A DNA stretch of 12,786 nt, taken from contig JANNGZ010000449.1 of NCBI GenBank assembly GCA_031404155.1, forward strand, positions 1-12,786, in the 5' to 3' direction. Position numbers and translations under genes: made by a program. The DNA comes from JANNGZ01 sp031404155. GTDB taxonomy: Bacteria; Pseudomonadota; Gammaproteobacteria; Burkholderiales; Burkholderiaceae_C. Shown here one piece after another: positions 5,536 through 12,701 of this stretch. Position 1 is the stretch's first letter; every line of letters begins with the position of its first letter. The notes beneath the pieces are model-generated. The model worked only from the letters and a program-made list of their open reading frames with translations, made no database searches and had not been told where the DNA came from.

Positions 5536-7254
5536 GTGGATACCCTTGTCGAAGTGCCCCAGTCTTCCCTCTCGGGGGTTGCACGGGTGCTCGTGCATTC
5601 GGGCAAGCTGACGATCAAGACCGCAGAGGCACTGGTTCAGTCGGCCAAGGAGCGTAAGACCAGCTTTGTTGCCGCAGTGATTGCCTCCGGGTCGGTGTCG
5701 CCCTCGGAACTGGCGCACACCTTGTCCAACACCCTGGCGGTGCCGCTGCTGGACCTGAACGCGATCGACGCCGAACGGCTGCCTCGCGGCATCGTCGATG
5801 TCAAGTTGGCAGCCCAGTACCAGATCGTCGTTCTTGGCAAGCGCGGCAATCGCCTTTTCATCGGCGGATCTGACCCCACGGACCAGGAAGCCGTCGAGCG
5901 CATCAAGTTCGCGACGCAGATGACGCCCGAGTGGGTACTCGTCGAACACGACAAACTTGCGAAGATTCTCGAGAATCAGGGCGCAAGTGTCAGCGAAACA
6001 ATGGAGTCGCTCGCGGGCGGAGATTTCGAGTTTGACGTCAGCGACGACGTCTCCCCTGAACAGGAGAACGCGGACGTCACCGCCGAAGTCGAAGATGCGC
6101 CAGTCGTGCGCTTCCTGCAGAAGATGTTGATCGACGCGATCAATGCGCGCGCTTCGGACCTGCACTTCGAGCCCTACGAGTACCACTACCGGGTCCGCTT
6201 CCGTGTCGACGGCGAGTTGCGCGAAATCACGCAGCCGCCGATTGCGATCAAGGACAAGCTGGCCTCGCGCATCAAGGTCATCAGCCGCCTGGACATTGCC
6301 GAGAAGCGTGTGCCTCAAGACGGCCGCATGAAACTGAAGTTCGGCAACAAGGCGATTGACTTCCGTGTCAGCACACTGCCAACGCTTTTCGGCGAGAAGA
6401 TCGTGATCCGGATTCTCGATCCGTCGAGTGCCAAGCTCGGCATTGAGGCCCTGGGCTACGAGAAGATTGAAAAGGAGCGACTGCTTGCGTGCATCGGCAG
6501 GCCCTACGGCATGATCCTGGTCACCGGCCCCACCGGTTCGGGCAAGACGGTTTCGCTCTACACCTGCCTGAACATCCTGAACCAACCCGGCGTAAACATC
6601 GCAACGGTGGAGGACCCGGCGGAAATCAACCTGCCGGGCATCAACCAGGTCAATGTCAATGACAAGGCCGGGCTGACTTTCTCGGCAGCACTGAAGTCCT
6701 TCCTGCGCCAGGATCCGGACATCATCATGGTCGGCGAAATTCGCGACCTCGAAACCGCCGACATCGCGCTGAAAGCGGCGCAGACCGGCCACCTGGTGCT
6801 GTCAACTCTGCACACCAACGACGCACCGGCCACGCTGACGCGCTTGCTGAACATGGGCGTGGCACCGTTCAACGTCGCGTCCTCGGTGTTGCTGATCACC
6901 GCGCAGCGGTTGGGTCGACGACTGTGCGAAAACTGCAAGACGCCGGCGGACTATCCCCGCGACGCGCTCAAACGTGCGGGGTTCAAGGACGAAGACCTCG
7001 ACGGTTCGTGGAAGCCGTACCGGGCGGTTGGCTGCTCGTCGTGCAGCAATGGCTACCGCGGTCGTGTTGGCCTTTACCAAGTGATGCCAATTACCGAAGC
7101 GATTCAACGCATCATCCTGGCCGAAGGCTCGGCACTCGACATTGCCGGCCAAGCGAGCCTTGAAGGAGTACGTGATCTGCGCCAGTCGGGCCTCATCAAG
7201 GTTCGCGCCGGCATCACCACGCTCGAAGAGGTCATCACCGTGACGAACGAGTGA
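5536..7254 (+). CDS. pilB: Type IV pilus extension ATPase PilB
   Basis: Hexameric cytoplasmic ATPase that powers addition of pilin subunits to the type IV pilus through PilC. The 572-residue protein has an N-terminal MshEN-type/T2SSE_N region (about 20-160), an acidic linker, then the secretion ATPase core. The core has Walker A GPTGSGKT at 331-338, the Asp box and Walker B region (DIIMVGEIRD from 395), and the His box LSTLHTNDAPATLTRL. Two zinc-binding CxxC pairs follow (C464/C467 and C500/C503), typical of PilB and absent from the retraction ATPase PilT. The GTG start at 5536 is the only plausible one: an in-frame stop lies at 5494 and the resulting N-terminus fits the family. No clear Shine-Dalgarno is visible, nor a convincing promoter in the 174 bp after the tRNA. 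pilC follows 49 bp later. Confidence 0.97.
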   Translation: MDTLVEVPQSSLSGVARVLVHSGKLTIKTAEALVQSAKERKTSFVAAVIASGSVSPSELAHTLSNTLAVPLLDLNAIDAERLPRGIVDVKLAAQYQIVVLGKRGNRLFIGGSDPTDQEAVERIKFATQMTPEWVLVEHDKLAKILENQGASVSETMESLAGGDFEFDVSDDVSPEQENADVTAEVEDAPVVRFLQKMLIDAINARASDLHFEPYEYHYRVRFRVDGELREITQPPIAIKDKLASRIKVISRLDIAEKRVPQDGRMKLKFGNKAIDFRVSTLPTLFGEKIVIRILDPSSAKLGIEALGYEKIEKERLLACIGRPYGMILVTGPTGSGKTVSLYTCLNILNQPGVNIATVEDPAEINLPGINQVNVNDKAGLTFSAALKSFLRQDPDIIMVGEIRDLETADIALKAAQTGHLVLSTLHTNDAPATLTRLLNMGVAPFNVASSVLLITAQRLGRRLCENCKTPADYPRDALKRAGFKDEDLDGSWKPYRAVGCSSCSNGYRGRVGLYQVMPITEAIQRIILAEGSALDIAGQASLEGVRDLRQSGLIKVRAGITTLEEVITVTNE

Positions 7255-7303
7255 TGCACCAGCAAAAAACGCGTCGATTGGGTAGGTTTACCTCGGAGGC
7301 TTT

Positions 7304-8524
7304 ATGGCGACTGCGGTAGCCGCAAGAAGTATCAAGGAAGCGGTCTTCGAATGGGAAGGCAAGGACAAGAACGGCAAGCTGGTTCGCGGTGAGGTGCGCT
7401 CTGGCGGCGAAGCGGCGGTCAACGCCAGCCTGCGGCGTCAGGGCATCCTGGTCACCAAGGTCAAGAAGCGGCGCCTGTCGGGTGGACGCCAGATCAAGCA
7501 GAAGGACATCGCCATCTTCACTCGCCAACTGGCGACGATGATGAAGGCGGGCGTGCCCTTGCTACAGTCGTTCGACATCGTGGCGCGTGGCAGCACCAAC
7601 CCGAAGCTCACGCGGCTGCTGACCGACATCCGCTCGGATGTGGAAACCGGAACGTCGCTTTCCGCGGCGTTTCGCAAGCACCCGCTGCAGTTCAACGCGC
7701 TTTATTGCAACCTGGTCGAAGCCGGGGAAGCTGCTGGCATCCTGGAAGCCATTCTCGAGCGACTCGCGGTCTACGAAGAAAAGACGCTCGCCCTGAAGAC
7801 AAAAATCAAGTCGGCGCTGATCTACCCGGTGTCGGTGCTCGTCGTCGCCTTCGTGGTTCTGACGGTGATCATGATCTTCGTGATCCCGGCGTTCGAGGAT
7901 GTCTTCAAGTCCTTCGGCGCCGACTTGCCCGCGCCCACGCTCGCGGTGATCGCGATGTCGAAGTTTTTTGTCAGCTACTGGTGGGCAATTTTCGGCAGCC
8001 TGGGCATTGGCGGCTATATCTTCATGCAGTCGTGGAAGCGCTCGGAGAAGATGCAGATGTTCATGGACCGGCTGCTGTTGAAGCTCCCGATCTTTGGCGA
8101 CTTGATCAACAAGGCCGTGATCGCACGCTGGACACGCACGCTGTCCACGATGTTTGCCGCTGGCGTGCCGCTGGTTGAAGCGCTGGACTCCGTCGGCGGC
8201 GCGTCGGGCAATGCGGTGTACGCCGAGGCGACGGCGCAAATCCAGAAGGACGTGTCGACCGGTTCCGCCCTCACCACCTCGATGCAGACGACCGGGGTAT
8301 TCCCCAACATGGTGCTGCAGATGTCCGCGATTGGCGAGGAATCCGGTTCGCTCGATCACATGCTAGCCAAGGCGGCCGAGTTCTACGAGGACGAGGTCGA
8401 CGAGATGGTCAAAGGCCTGTCCACCTTGATGGAGCCTTTCATCATCGTCGTGCTCGGCGTGATGATCGGCGGCATCGTGGTTTCGATGTACCTGCCGATC
8501 TTCAAACTCGGTTCGGTGGTCTGA
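7304..8524 (+). CDS. pilC: Type IV pilus inner-membrane platform protein PilC
   Basis: Polytopic inner-membrane protein that couples PilB (and PilT) to the growing pilus, homologous to the type II secretion protein GspF. It has 406 residues, the usual length. A short N-terminal region FEWEGKDKNGKLVRGEV precedes two repeated T2SF domains (about 70-195 and 270-400). The domains contain the typical FTRQLATMMKAGVPLLQS and WTRTLSTMFAAGVPLVEAL repeats, each starting a GspF-type unit. Hydrophobic segments lie near 175-200, 220-240 and 375-400, ending MYLPIFKLGSVV, the usual family C-terminus. The ATG at 7304 has a strong GGAGG about 5 nt upstream. It lies between pilB and pilD, probably one operon. 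Confidence 0.97.
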   Translation: MATAVAARSIKEAVFEWEGKDKNGKLVRGEVRSGGEAAVNASLRRQGILVTKVKKRRLSGGRQIKQKDIAIFTRQLATMMKAGVPLLQSFDIVARGSTNPKLTRLLTDIRSDVETGTSLSAAFRKHPLQFNALYCNLVEAGEAAGILEAILERLAVYEEKTLALKTKIKSALIYPVSVLVVAFVVLTVIMIFVIPAFEDVFKSFGADLPAPTLAVIAMSKFFVSYWWAIFGSLGIGGYIFMQSWKRSEKMQMFMDRLLLKLPIFGDLINKAVIARWTRTLSTMFAAGVPLVEALDSVGGASGNAVYAEATAQIQKDVSTGSALTTSMQTTGVFPNMVLQMSAIGEESGSLDHMLAKAAEFYEDEVDEMVKGLSTLMEPFIIVVLGVMIGGIVVSMYLPIFKLGSVV

Positions 8525-8533
8525 CCGGTCGCC

Positions 8534-9469
8534 GTGGCCGGTATGCCCCTGGAGCTGCTGCTGTCGCCCGTCGCGCTCGCCCTCCTGGGCCTGTGCGTCG
8601 GCAGCTTCCTCAACGTCGTCGCCCATCGCCTGCCGCTGATGCTGGAGCGCCAGTGGTGGGCCGACGTCGCCGCGCAGTTGGGCGACGCCGACTCGTGGCG
8701 CCGCGTCTTCGGCGCCAAGGTCGAGCCGCCTCGCGCGCAAGGCGAAACGATGGCGTCGCTGTCCAGTGCGCTGCAGGCTCTTCCCCGGCTGGGGATTTCT
8801 CGTCCGCGCTCGCGCTGCCCGGCGTGCGGCCATCAGCTGGCCTGGCACGAGAACATTCCGGTGCTCGGTTGGTTGAGGCTGAGAGGCCGTTGCGCCGCGT
8901 GCAGCGCGAAAATTTCGGCGCGCTACCCGGTGGTCGAGCTGCTTACGATGGCGCTGTTCGCGGCCGCGGGCTGGCGGTTCGGCGCGACCGCGGCCACGCT
9001 GGTCTGGTGCACTGCGATCGCGCTGATGATCGCCATGGCGCTGATCGACCTCGACACTACGCTGCTGCCAGACGACCTGACACTCCCGTTGATCGGCTTG
9101 GGCATCGTGGCCGCCGGCATGGGCTGGACGGCCACATCGCTCGACGCGGCCGCCTGGGGCGCCTTCGCGGGCTACTTTTCCCTCTGGCTGATCTCGACCT
9201 TGTATCGCCTGATCAAAGGCGTGGAAGGCATTGGCCAAGGCGACTTCAAGTTGCTTGCGGGGCTGGGCGCCTTGATGGGCTGGCAACTGCTGCCTTCGGT
9301 CGTGCTGCTCGCATCCGGGGTTGGCGCCCTCGTCGGCATCGCGATGATCGTCTTTGGCGGCCACAAGCGCGAAGTGCCAATTCCCTTCGGCCCTTATCTC
9401 GTCGGCGGCGGGCTCTGTGCGATTTTTTTCGGCCCGGGCCTGACGCGGATCTGGTGGCCAGCGGTCTGA
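8534..9469 (+). CDS. pilD: Prepilin peptidase / N-methyltransferase PilD
   Basis: Inner-membrane aspartic protease that cleaves the leader from type IV prepilins and pseudopilins and methylates the new N-terminal residue. The GTG at 8534 gives 311 residues; an ATG at 8543 three codons later is equally possible. The sequence shows an N-terminal membrane segment with GSFLNVVAHRLP. A cytoplasmic loop carries two zinc CxxC pairs (C95/C98 and C120/C123) and RYPVVELL. The catalytic aspartates are D172 in ALIDLDTTLLPDDLTLPL and D237 in GIGQGDFKLLAGLGALMGW (the GxGD signature). Several membrane helices and a conserved PFGPYLV segment follow. It starts 9 nt after pilC stops, and its 3' end overlaps the predicted coaE start, indicating translational coupling. 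Confidence 0.97.
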   Translation: MAGMPLELLLSPVALALLGLCVGSFLNVVAHRLPLMLERQWWADVAAQLGDADSWRRVFGAKVEPPRAQGETMASLSSALQALPRLGISRPRSRCPACGHQLAWHENIPVLGWLRLRGRCAACSAKISARYPVVELLTMALFAAAGWRFGATAATLVWCTAIALMIAMALIDLDTTLLPDDLTLPLIGLGIVAAGMGWTATSLDAAAWGAFAGYFSLWLISTLYRLIKGVEGIGQGDFKLLAGLGALMGWQLLPSVVLLASGVGALVGIAMIVFGGHKREVPIPFGPYLVGGGLCAIFFGPGLTRIWWPAV

Positions 9470-10080
9470 AGCCGCTGCGCATCGGCCTGACCGGTGGCAT
9501 CGGCAGTGGCAAGAGCACCGTGGCTCACAGCTTGGTGCATCTAGGCGCCGACCTGATCGATGCCGACGCCATTTCGCGCGAATTGACGCTCGCCGGCGGC
9601 GCGGCAATCCCCGCCATCGTGGAAGCGTTCGGCGCGTCGATCATCAACAGCGACGGTGCGCTGAACCGGGAAGAAATGCGGCGCCTCGTGTTCGCCGACG
9701 CCGCGCAGCGCGCTCGTCTGGAAAGCATCCTGCACCCATTGATCGGGCACGAAAGCCGTCTGCGCGAACAGCGTGCACTCGGTGCCGCGATCGTCTTCGA
9801 CATTCCGCTGCTCACCGAGTCGAGCCACTGGCGTTCGCGGGTCGATCGGATACTGGTCGTCGACTGCGACGAGCGCACACAGGCCAAGCGCGTCGCGCAA
9901 CGCCCGGGGTGGACACTGGACGCCGCTTGGGGCGTGATCCGGCAACAGGCTTCGCGTTCGGCGCGGCGCGGCATCGCCGACGCCGTACTGCACAACGAAG
10001 AGCTGGCACTCACGGCGCTGCACGACGCGGTCACGACCCTGTGGCGCGGCTGGGGCTTGCCGCTGCGCGAGGCTCGGTAG
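9454..10080 (+). CDS. coaE: Dephospho-CoA kinase CoaE
   Basis: Phosphorylates the 3'-hydroxyl of dephospho-CoA, the last step of coenzyme A synthesis. With the GTG start at 9454 it has 208 residues, near the family's ~200. Key features are P-loop GGIGSGKST at 14-22, LIDADAISRELT (substrate-binding DAD), HPLIGHESR, and FDIPLLTE followed by RILVVDCD. The start is uncertain: GTG 9454 overlaps pilD by 16 nt. A start at the CTG at 9466, inside the pilD stop region, would give LKPLRIGLTGG, the N-terminus most homologues show, but CTG starts are rare. No ATG is available in the right place. The pilB-pilC-pilD-coaE-zapD-yacG order is widely conserved in beta- and gammaproteobacteria. Confidence 0.96.
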   Translation: MASGLKPLRIGLTGGIGSGKSTVAHSLVHLGADLIDADAISRELTLAGGAAIPAIVEAFGASIINSDGALNREEMRRLVFADAAQRARLESILHPLIGHESRLREQRALGAAIVFDIPLLTESSHWRSRVDRILVVDCDERTQAKRVAQRPGWTLDAAWGVIRQQASRSARRGIADAVLHNEELALTALHDAVTTLWRGWGLPLREAR

Positions 10081-10137
10081 GAGCATGTGGAACAATCTCC
10101 GCGCGGTGGCACCGACCCCGCGTCGAGAGAGCCTGCC

Positions 10138-10893
10138 TTGGTCCTGTACGAGTACCCGTTCAACGAAAGCATCCGCACCATGCTGCGGCTCGAGCACTTG
10201 TTCGACCGCCTCGGGCAGCTGATTCCGCGCGACGCCGCACTCGACCACCACTTCGCGCTGGTCACGATTTTCGAGATCATGGACGTGGCATCGCGCGCCG
10301 ATCTGAAGTCCGACCTGCTCAAGGAGCTCGAGCGCCACAAGGCGCAGTTCGAAGGCTACCGAGGCAACCCTGCCATCTCCGAAGCCACCTTGGACGGTGT
10401 CATTGAAAAACTCGGGCGCGCATTCGTCACCCTCAATGCACTGCCTGGCAAGGCCGGGCATTCGCTCACCACCAACGACTGGCTGATGAGCATCCGCAGC
10501 CGCATCAGCATTCCGGCGGGCACCTGCGAGTTCGACCTGCCCGGCTACTACGCCTGGCAGCAGCGTGATGCCCCGCTCCGACGGGCCGACCTGATGGGCT
10601 GGATCGTCAGCCTGACACCGCTGGCCGAAGCGCTGCGCGTACTGCTGGGCCTGCTGCGCGACTCCGGGACACCGCACAAAGCGGTCGCCAGTGGCGGTCA
10701 ATATCAACAGAGCTTGCCGCAAGGCAAGGTGTATCACCTGCTGCGAGTGCGCGTCGAGACACAGGACGAGTTGGTGCCCGAAATCAGCGGGCATCGATTG
10801 ATGGTGCTGGTCCGCTTCATGAAGGCTGAACTCGACGGTCGACTCAAGCCGGTGTCCGAAGACTGTCCGTTCGAGTTGACGCTGTGCAACTGA
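10138..10893 (+). CDS. zapD: Cell division protein ZapD (DUF1342/YacF)
   Basis: Cytoplasmic protein that binds FtsZ and bundles its filaments, helping to organise the division ring. Family features include LVLYEYPFNESIRTMLRLEHLFDRL at the N-terminus, LKELERHKAQF, RSRISIPAGTCEFDLPGYYAW, ISGHRLMVLVRFM and the terminal PFELTLCN. I chose TTG at 10138, which gives MVLYEYPFNE and 251 residues, close to E. coli ZapD (247). GAGAG lies about 7 nt upstream. The longer alternative, GTG at 10087, gives 268 residues with an extra non-conserved segment, and its AGGAG is only 3 nt away. An ATG at 10085 is in a different frame. The gene lies 57 bp after coaE in the pilD-coaE-zapD-yacG cluster. Confidence 0.94.
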   Translation: MVLYEYPFNESIRTMLRLEHLFDRLGQLIPRDAALDHHFALVTIFEIMDVASRADLKSDLLKELERHKAQFEGYRGNPAISEATLDGVIEKLGRAFVTLNALPGKAGHSLTTNDWLMSIRSRISIPAGTCEFDLPGYYAWQQRDAPLRRADLMGWIVSLTPLAEALRVLLGLLRDSGTPHKAVASGGQYQQSLPQGKVYHLLRVRVETQDELVPEISGHRLMVLVRFMKAELDGRLKPVSEDCPFELTLCN

Positions 10894-10960
10894 GTTTGAC
10901 CAGGCGGCCGTGGTCGATCGCGGGATCTGGCCGATTCCACCCCGTTGCGTCGCTTCCGCG

Positions 10961-11185
10961 ATGACGACAAACTCCAGTACCGGTGCCCCGACGGCACCAC
11001 CGCCCCTGGTGCCCTGCCCGCATTGCCGCAGGCGCATGGCCTATCGCACCGACAACCCGTGGCGCCCGTTTTGCAGCGAACGCTGCCGCGATATCGATCT
11101 GGGCGCCTGGGCCACCGAGCGCTTTCGCGTTCCGGCGGCGCCGCCACCGGACGACGATGCGATTTCGGAGTCCGACGAACCTTGA
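10961..11185 (+). CDS. yacG: DNA gyrase inhibitor YacG (zinc-finger protein)
   Basis: Small zinc-binding protein known in E. coli to bind GyrB and inhibit gyrase. The 74-residue product has the complete Cys4 site: CPHC (C19, C22) and FCSERCRDIDLGAWA (C38, C42), followed by an acidic tail DDDAISESDEP. E. coli YacG has 65 residues; the extra length is a Pro/Thr-rich N-terminus. The ATG at 10961 is used. An in-frame upstream GTG at 10910 would add 17 residues (GIWPIPPRC and so on) with no family resemblance. There is no strong Shine-Dalgarno. It ends 13 bp before the groE promoter, with no terminator between. Confidence 0.92.
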   Translation: MTTNSSTGAPTAPPPLVPCPHCRRRMAYRTDNPWRPFCSERCRDIDLGAWATERFRVPAAPPPDDDAISESDEP

Positions 11186-11197
11186 GCACCCACCAGG

Positions 11198-11226
11198 CTT
11201 GAAAGCCGTCGCCCCGCCCCTATAAT
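11198..11226 (+). promoter_or_regulatory. groESL promoter, readable as sigma70 and sigma32
   Basis: TTGAAA (11199-11204) and a perfect TATAAT (11221-11226), 16 bp apart, make a good sigma70 promoter. The same stretch reads as a heat-shock sigma32 promoter: CTTGAAA (11198-11204), 12 bp, then CCCCTATAA (11217-11225), close to the known CTTGAA/CCCCAT pattern. The CIRCE site begins 8 bp downstream, so basal, sigma32 and HrcA control may meet here. Confidence 0.75.
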
Positions 11227-11234
11227 CTGCACTG

Positions 11235-11261
11235 CTAGCACTCGCTACGGTTGAGTGCTAA
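11235..11261 (+). promoter_or_regulatory. CIRCE operator (HrcA binding site)
   Basis: CTAGCACTC - 9 bp - GAGTGCTAA matches the CIRCE consensus TTAGCACTC-N9-GAGTGCTAA with one mismatch. It lies across the expected transcription start of groES, where the repressor HrcA blocks initiation until heat stress inactivates it. The hrcA gene is not in this window. Confidence 0.95.
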
Positions 11262-11365
11262 CTCGCCGGCTGGCATTCTGCCAATTCCGGCCAATGCATG
11301 TGAATGGGCGCCAACTTACGTGGCACCCGTTTCCAAAGCTCACCGCAACCTTGCTAGGAGATGCA

Positions 11366-11659
11366 ATGAAACTTCGTCCGTTGCACGATCGTGTGATCGT
11401 CAAGCGCCTGGAAAATGAAACCAAAACCGCGTCGGGCATCGTGATTCCCGACAACGCCGCCGAGAAGCCCGACCAGGGTGAAGTGCTCGCGGTCGGCCCC
11501 GGCAAGCGCAATGAGAAGACCGGCGACTTCATCGCCCTGAACATCAAGGTCGGCGACCGCGTCTTGTTCGGCAAGTACAGCGGCCAGACCGTCAAGGTCG
11601 ACGGCGACGAACTGCTGGTGATGAAGGAAGACGACCTCTTCGCGGTCGTCGAAAAGTAA
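11366..11659 (+). CDS. groES: Co-chaperonin GroES (Hsp10)
   Basis: Heptameric lid of the GroEL folding chamber. The 97-residue sequence is canonical: MKLRPLHDRVIVKRLE, the mobile loop region NETKTASGIVIPDNAAEKP, GEVLAVGPGKR, VGDRVLFGKYSGQTVKVDGDELLVMKEDD, ending FAVVEK. The ATG at 11366 has AGGAG about 7 nt upstream. Transcription comes from the promoter at 11198-11226 with CIRCE control, leaving a ~130-nt leader. groEL follows after 118 nt. Confidence 0.98.
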   Translation: MKLRPLHDRVIVKRLENETKTASGIVIPDNAAEKPDQGEVLAVGPGKRNEKTGDFIALNIKVGDRVLFGKYSGQTVKVDGDELLVMKEDDLFAVVEK

Positions 11660-11664
11660 AGCGA

Positions 11665-11739
11665 CCTCGGCGATCTGCTTTCGCCTCAGCCGGCATCGCG
11701 TCAGCGACGCCGAGGGTCAAGGGCCCGGCTGAGGACCCT
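11665..11739 (+). repeat. Interleaved inverted repeats between groES and groEL
   Basis: Two perfect inverted repeats overlap in A-B-A'-B' order. CCTCGGCG at 11665-11672 pairs with CGCCGAGG at 11708-11715. CCTCAGCCGG at 11684-11693 pairs with CCGGCTGAGG at 11725-11734. The topology allows an H-type pseudoknot or a switch between two hairpins. A third short pair, AGGGTC 11713-11718 with GACCCT 11734-11739, competes with both. No U-run follows, so it is not a simple terminator. Confidence 0.6.
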
Positions 11740-11777
11740 GGCACTCACCCCCATTCACAGATTTCGGAGAAGAACTC

Positions 11778-12635
11778 ATGGCAGCAAAAGACGTCATCTT
11801 CGGCGGCGAGGCACGTGCCCGCATGGTCGAAGGAGTGAACATCCTGGCCAACGCGGTCAAGGTCACCCTGGGCCCCAAGGGCCGCAACGTGGTGCTCGAG
11901 CGTTCGTTCGGCGCCCCCACCGTCACCAAGGACGGTGTCTCGGTGGCCAAGGAAATCGAGCTCAAGGACAAGCTCCAGAACATGGGCGCGCAGATGGTCA
12001 AGGAAGTGGCTTCCAAGACCAGCGATAACGCTGGCGACGGCACCACCACCGCCACCGTGCTGGCCCAGGCCATCGTGCGCGAAGGCATGAAGTATGTGGC
12101 CGCGGGCATGAACCCGATGGACCTGAAGCGCGGCATCGACAAGGCGGTCACCGTCCTCGTCGCCGAGTTGAAGAAGGCCTCCAAGGCCACCACCACGAGC
12201 AAGGAAATCGCGCAGGTCGGCTCCATTTCCGCCAACAGCGACGAGTCGATCGGCAAGATCATTGCCGACGCGATGGACAAGGTCGGCAAGGAAGGCGTGA
12301 TCACCGTCGAAGACGGCAAGTCGCTCGACAACGAACTCGATGTCGTCGAAGGCATGCAATTCGACCGCGGCTACCTGAGCCCGTACTTCATCAACAACCC
12401 CGAGAAGCAGTCGGCGCTGCTCGAGAACCCCTACGTGCTGCTGTACGACAAGAAGATCAGCAACATCCGTGACCTGTTGCCCACGCTCGAGCAAGTCGCC
12501 AAGAGCGGCCGTCCGCTGCTGATCATTGCCGAAGAAGTCGAAGGCGAAGCACTGGCCACGCTGGTGGTCAACACCATTCGCGGCATCCTGAAGGTCGTGG
12601 CCGTCAAGGCGCCGGGCTTCGGTGACCGCCGCTAG
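11778..12635 (+). CDS. groEL: Chaperonin GroEL, N-terminal part ending at an in-frame TAG
   Basis: 60-kDa chaperonin subunit that forms the double-ring folding chamber with GroES. The ATG at 11778 (GGAGA about 8 nt upstream) starts MAAKDVIFGGEARARMVEGV. The nucleotide-binding segments VKVTLGPKGRNVVLE and ASKTSDNAGDGTTTATVLAQ are intact. The apical domain begins near residue 190 and includes FDRGYLSPYFINN. Reading stops at TAG 12633-12635 (codon 286), where the family has Lys (GDRRKAMLEDIAILTGG). The expected sequence resumes directly after it, so a single AAG-to-TAG change or base-call error explains the stop. The normal length is about 547 residues; the rest is lost at the ~12701 join. As written it would not make a working chaperonin, and groEL is normally essential. 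Confidence 0.93.
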   Translation: MAAKDVIFGGEARARMVEGVNILANAVKVTLGPKGRNVVLERSFGAPTVTKDGVSVAKEIELKDKLQNMGAQMVKEVASKTSDNAGDGTTTATVLAQAIVREGMKYVAAGMNPMDLKRGIDKAVTVLVAELKKASKATTTSKEIAQVGSISANSDESIGKIIADAMDKVGKEGVITVEDGKSLDNELDVVEGMQFDRGYLSPYFINNPEKQSALLENPYVLLYDKKISNIRDLLPTLEQVAKSGRPLLIIAEEVEGEALATLVVNTIRGILKVVAVKAPGFGDRR

Positions 12636-12701
12636 GCGATGCTCGAAGACATCGCGATCCTGACCGGCGGCACGGTTATCGCCGAAGAAGTGGGCTTGAG
12701 C
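12636..12701 (+). pseudogene. groEL: GroEL continuation after the TAG, up to the join
   Basis: In frame with groEL these 66 bases read AMLEDIAILTGGTVIAEEVG plus LS, exactly the conserved GroEL sequence after Lys286. The similarity ends at the Ser codon 12699-12701, where LEKA-type sequence is expected and an unrelated frame begins. Confidence 0.85.

Noticed and set aside
5312..5584. Minus-strand 90-codon ORF ending in GVRGFEPPASTSRT
   Set aside because: The ending is simply the antisense translation of tRNA-Pro, a well-known source of false hypothetical proteins; the rest overlaps the pilB start and resembles nothing.
9541..11037. 498-codon minus-strand ORF opposite coaE, zapD and yacG
   Set aside because: Antisense shadow of three clearly recognised genes; long opposite-strand ORFs are expected in G+C-rich coding DNA.
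12633..12635. TAG in groEL as recoding (readthrough, selenocysteine-like or pyrrolysine use)
   Set aside because: No recoding signal is visible, GroEL is not known to be recoded, and a one-base error beside a suspected chimeric join is far simpler.
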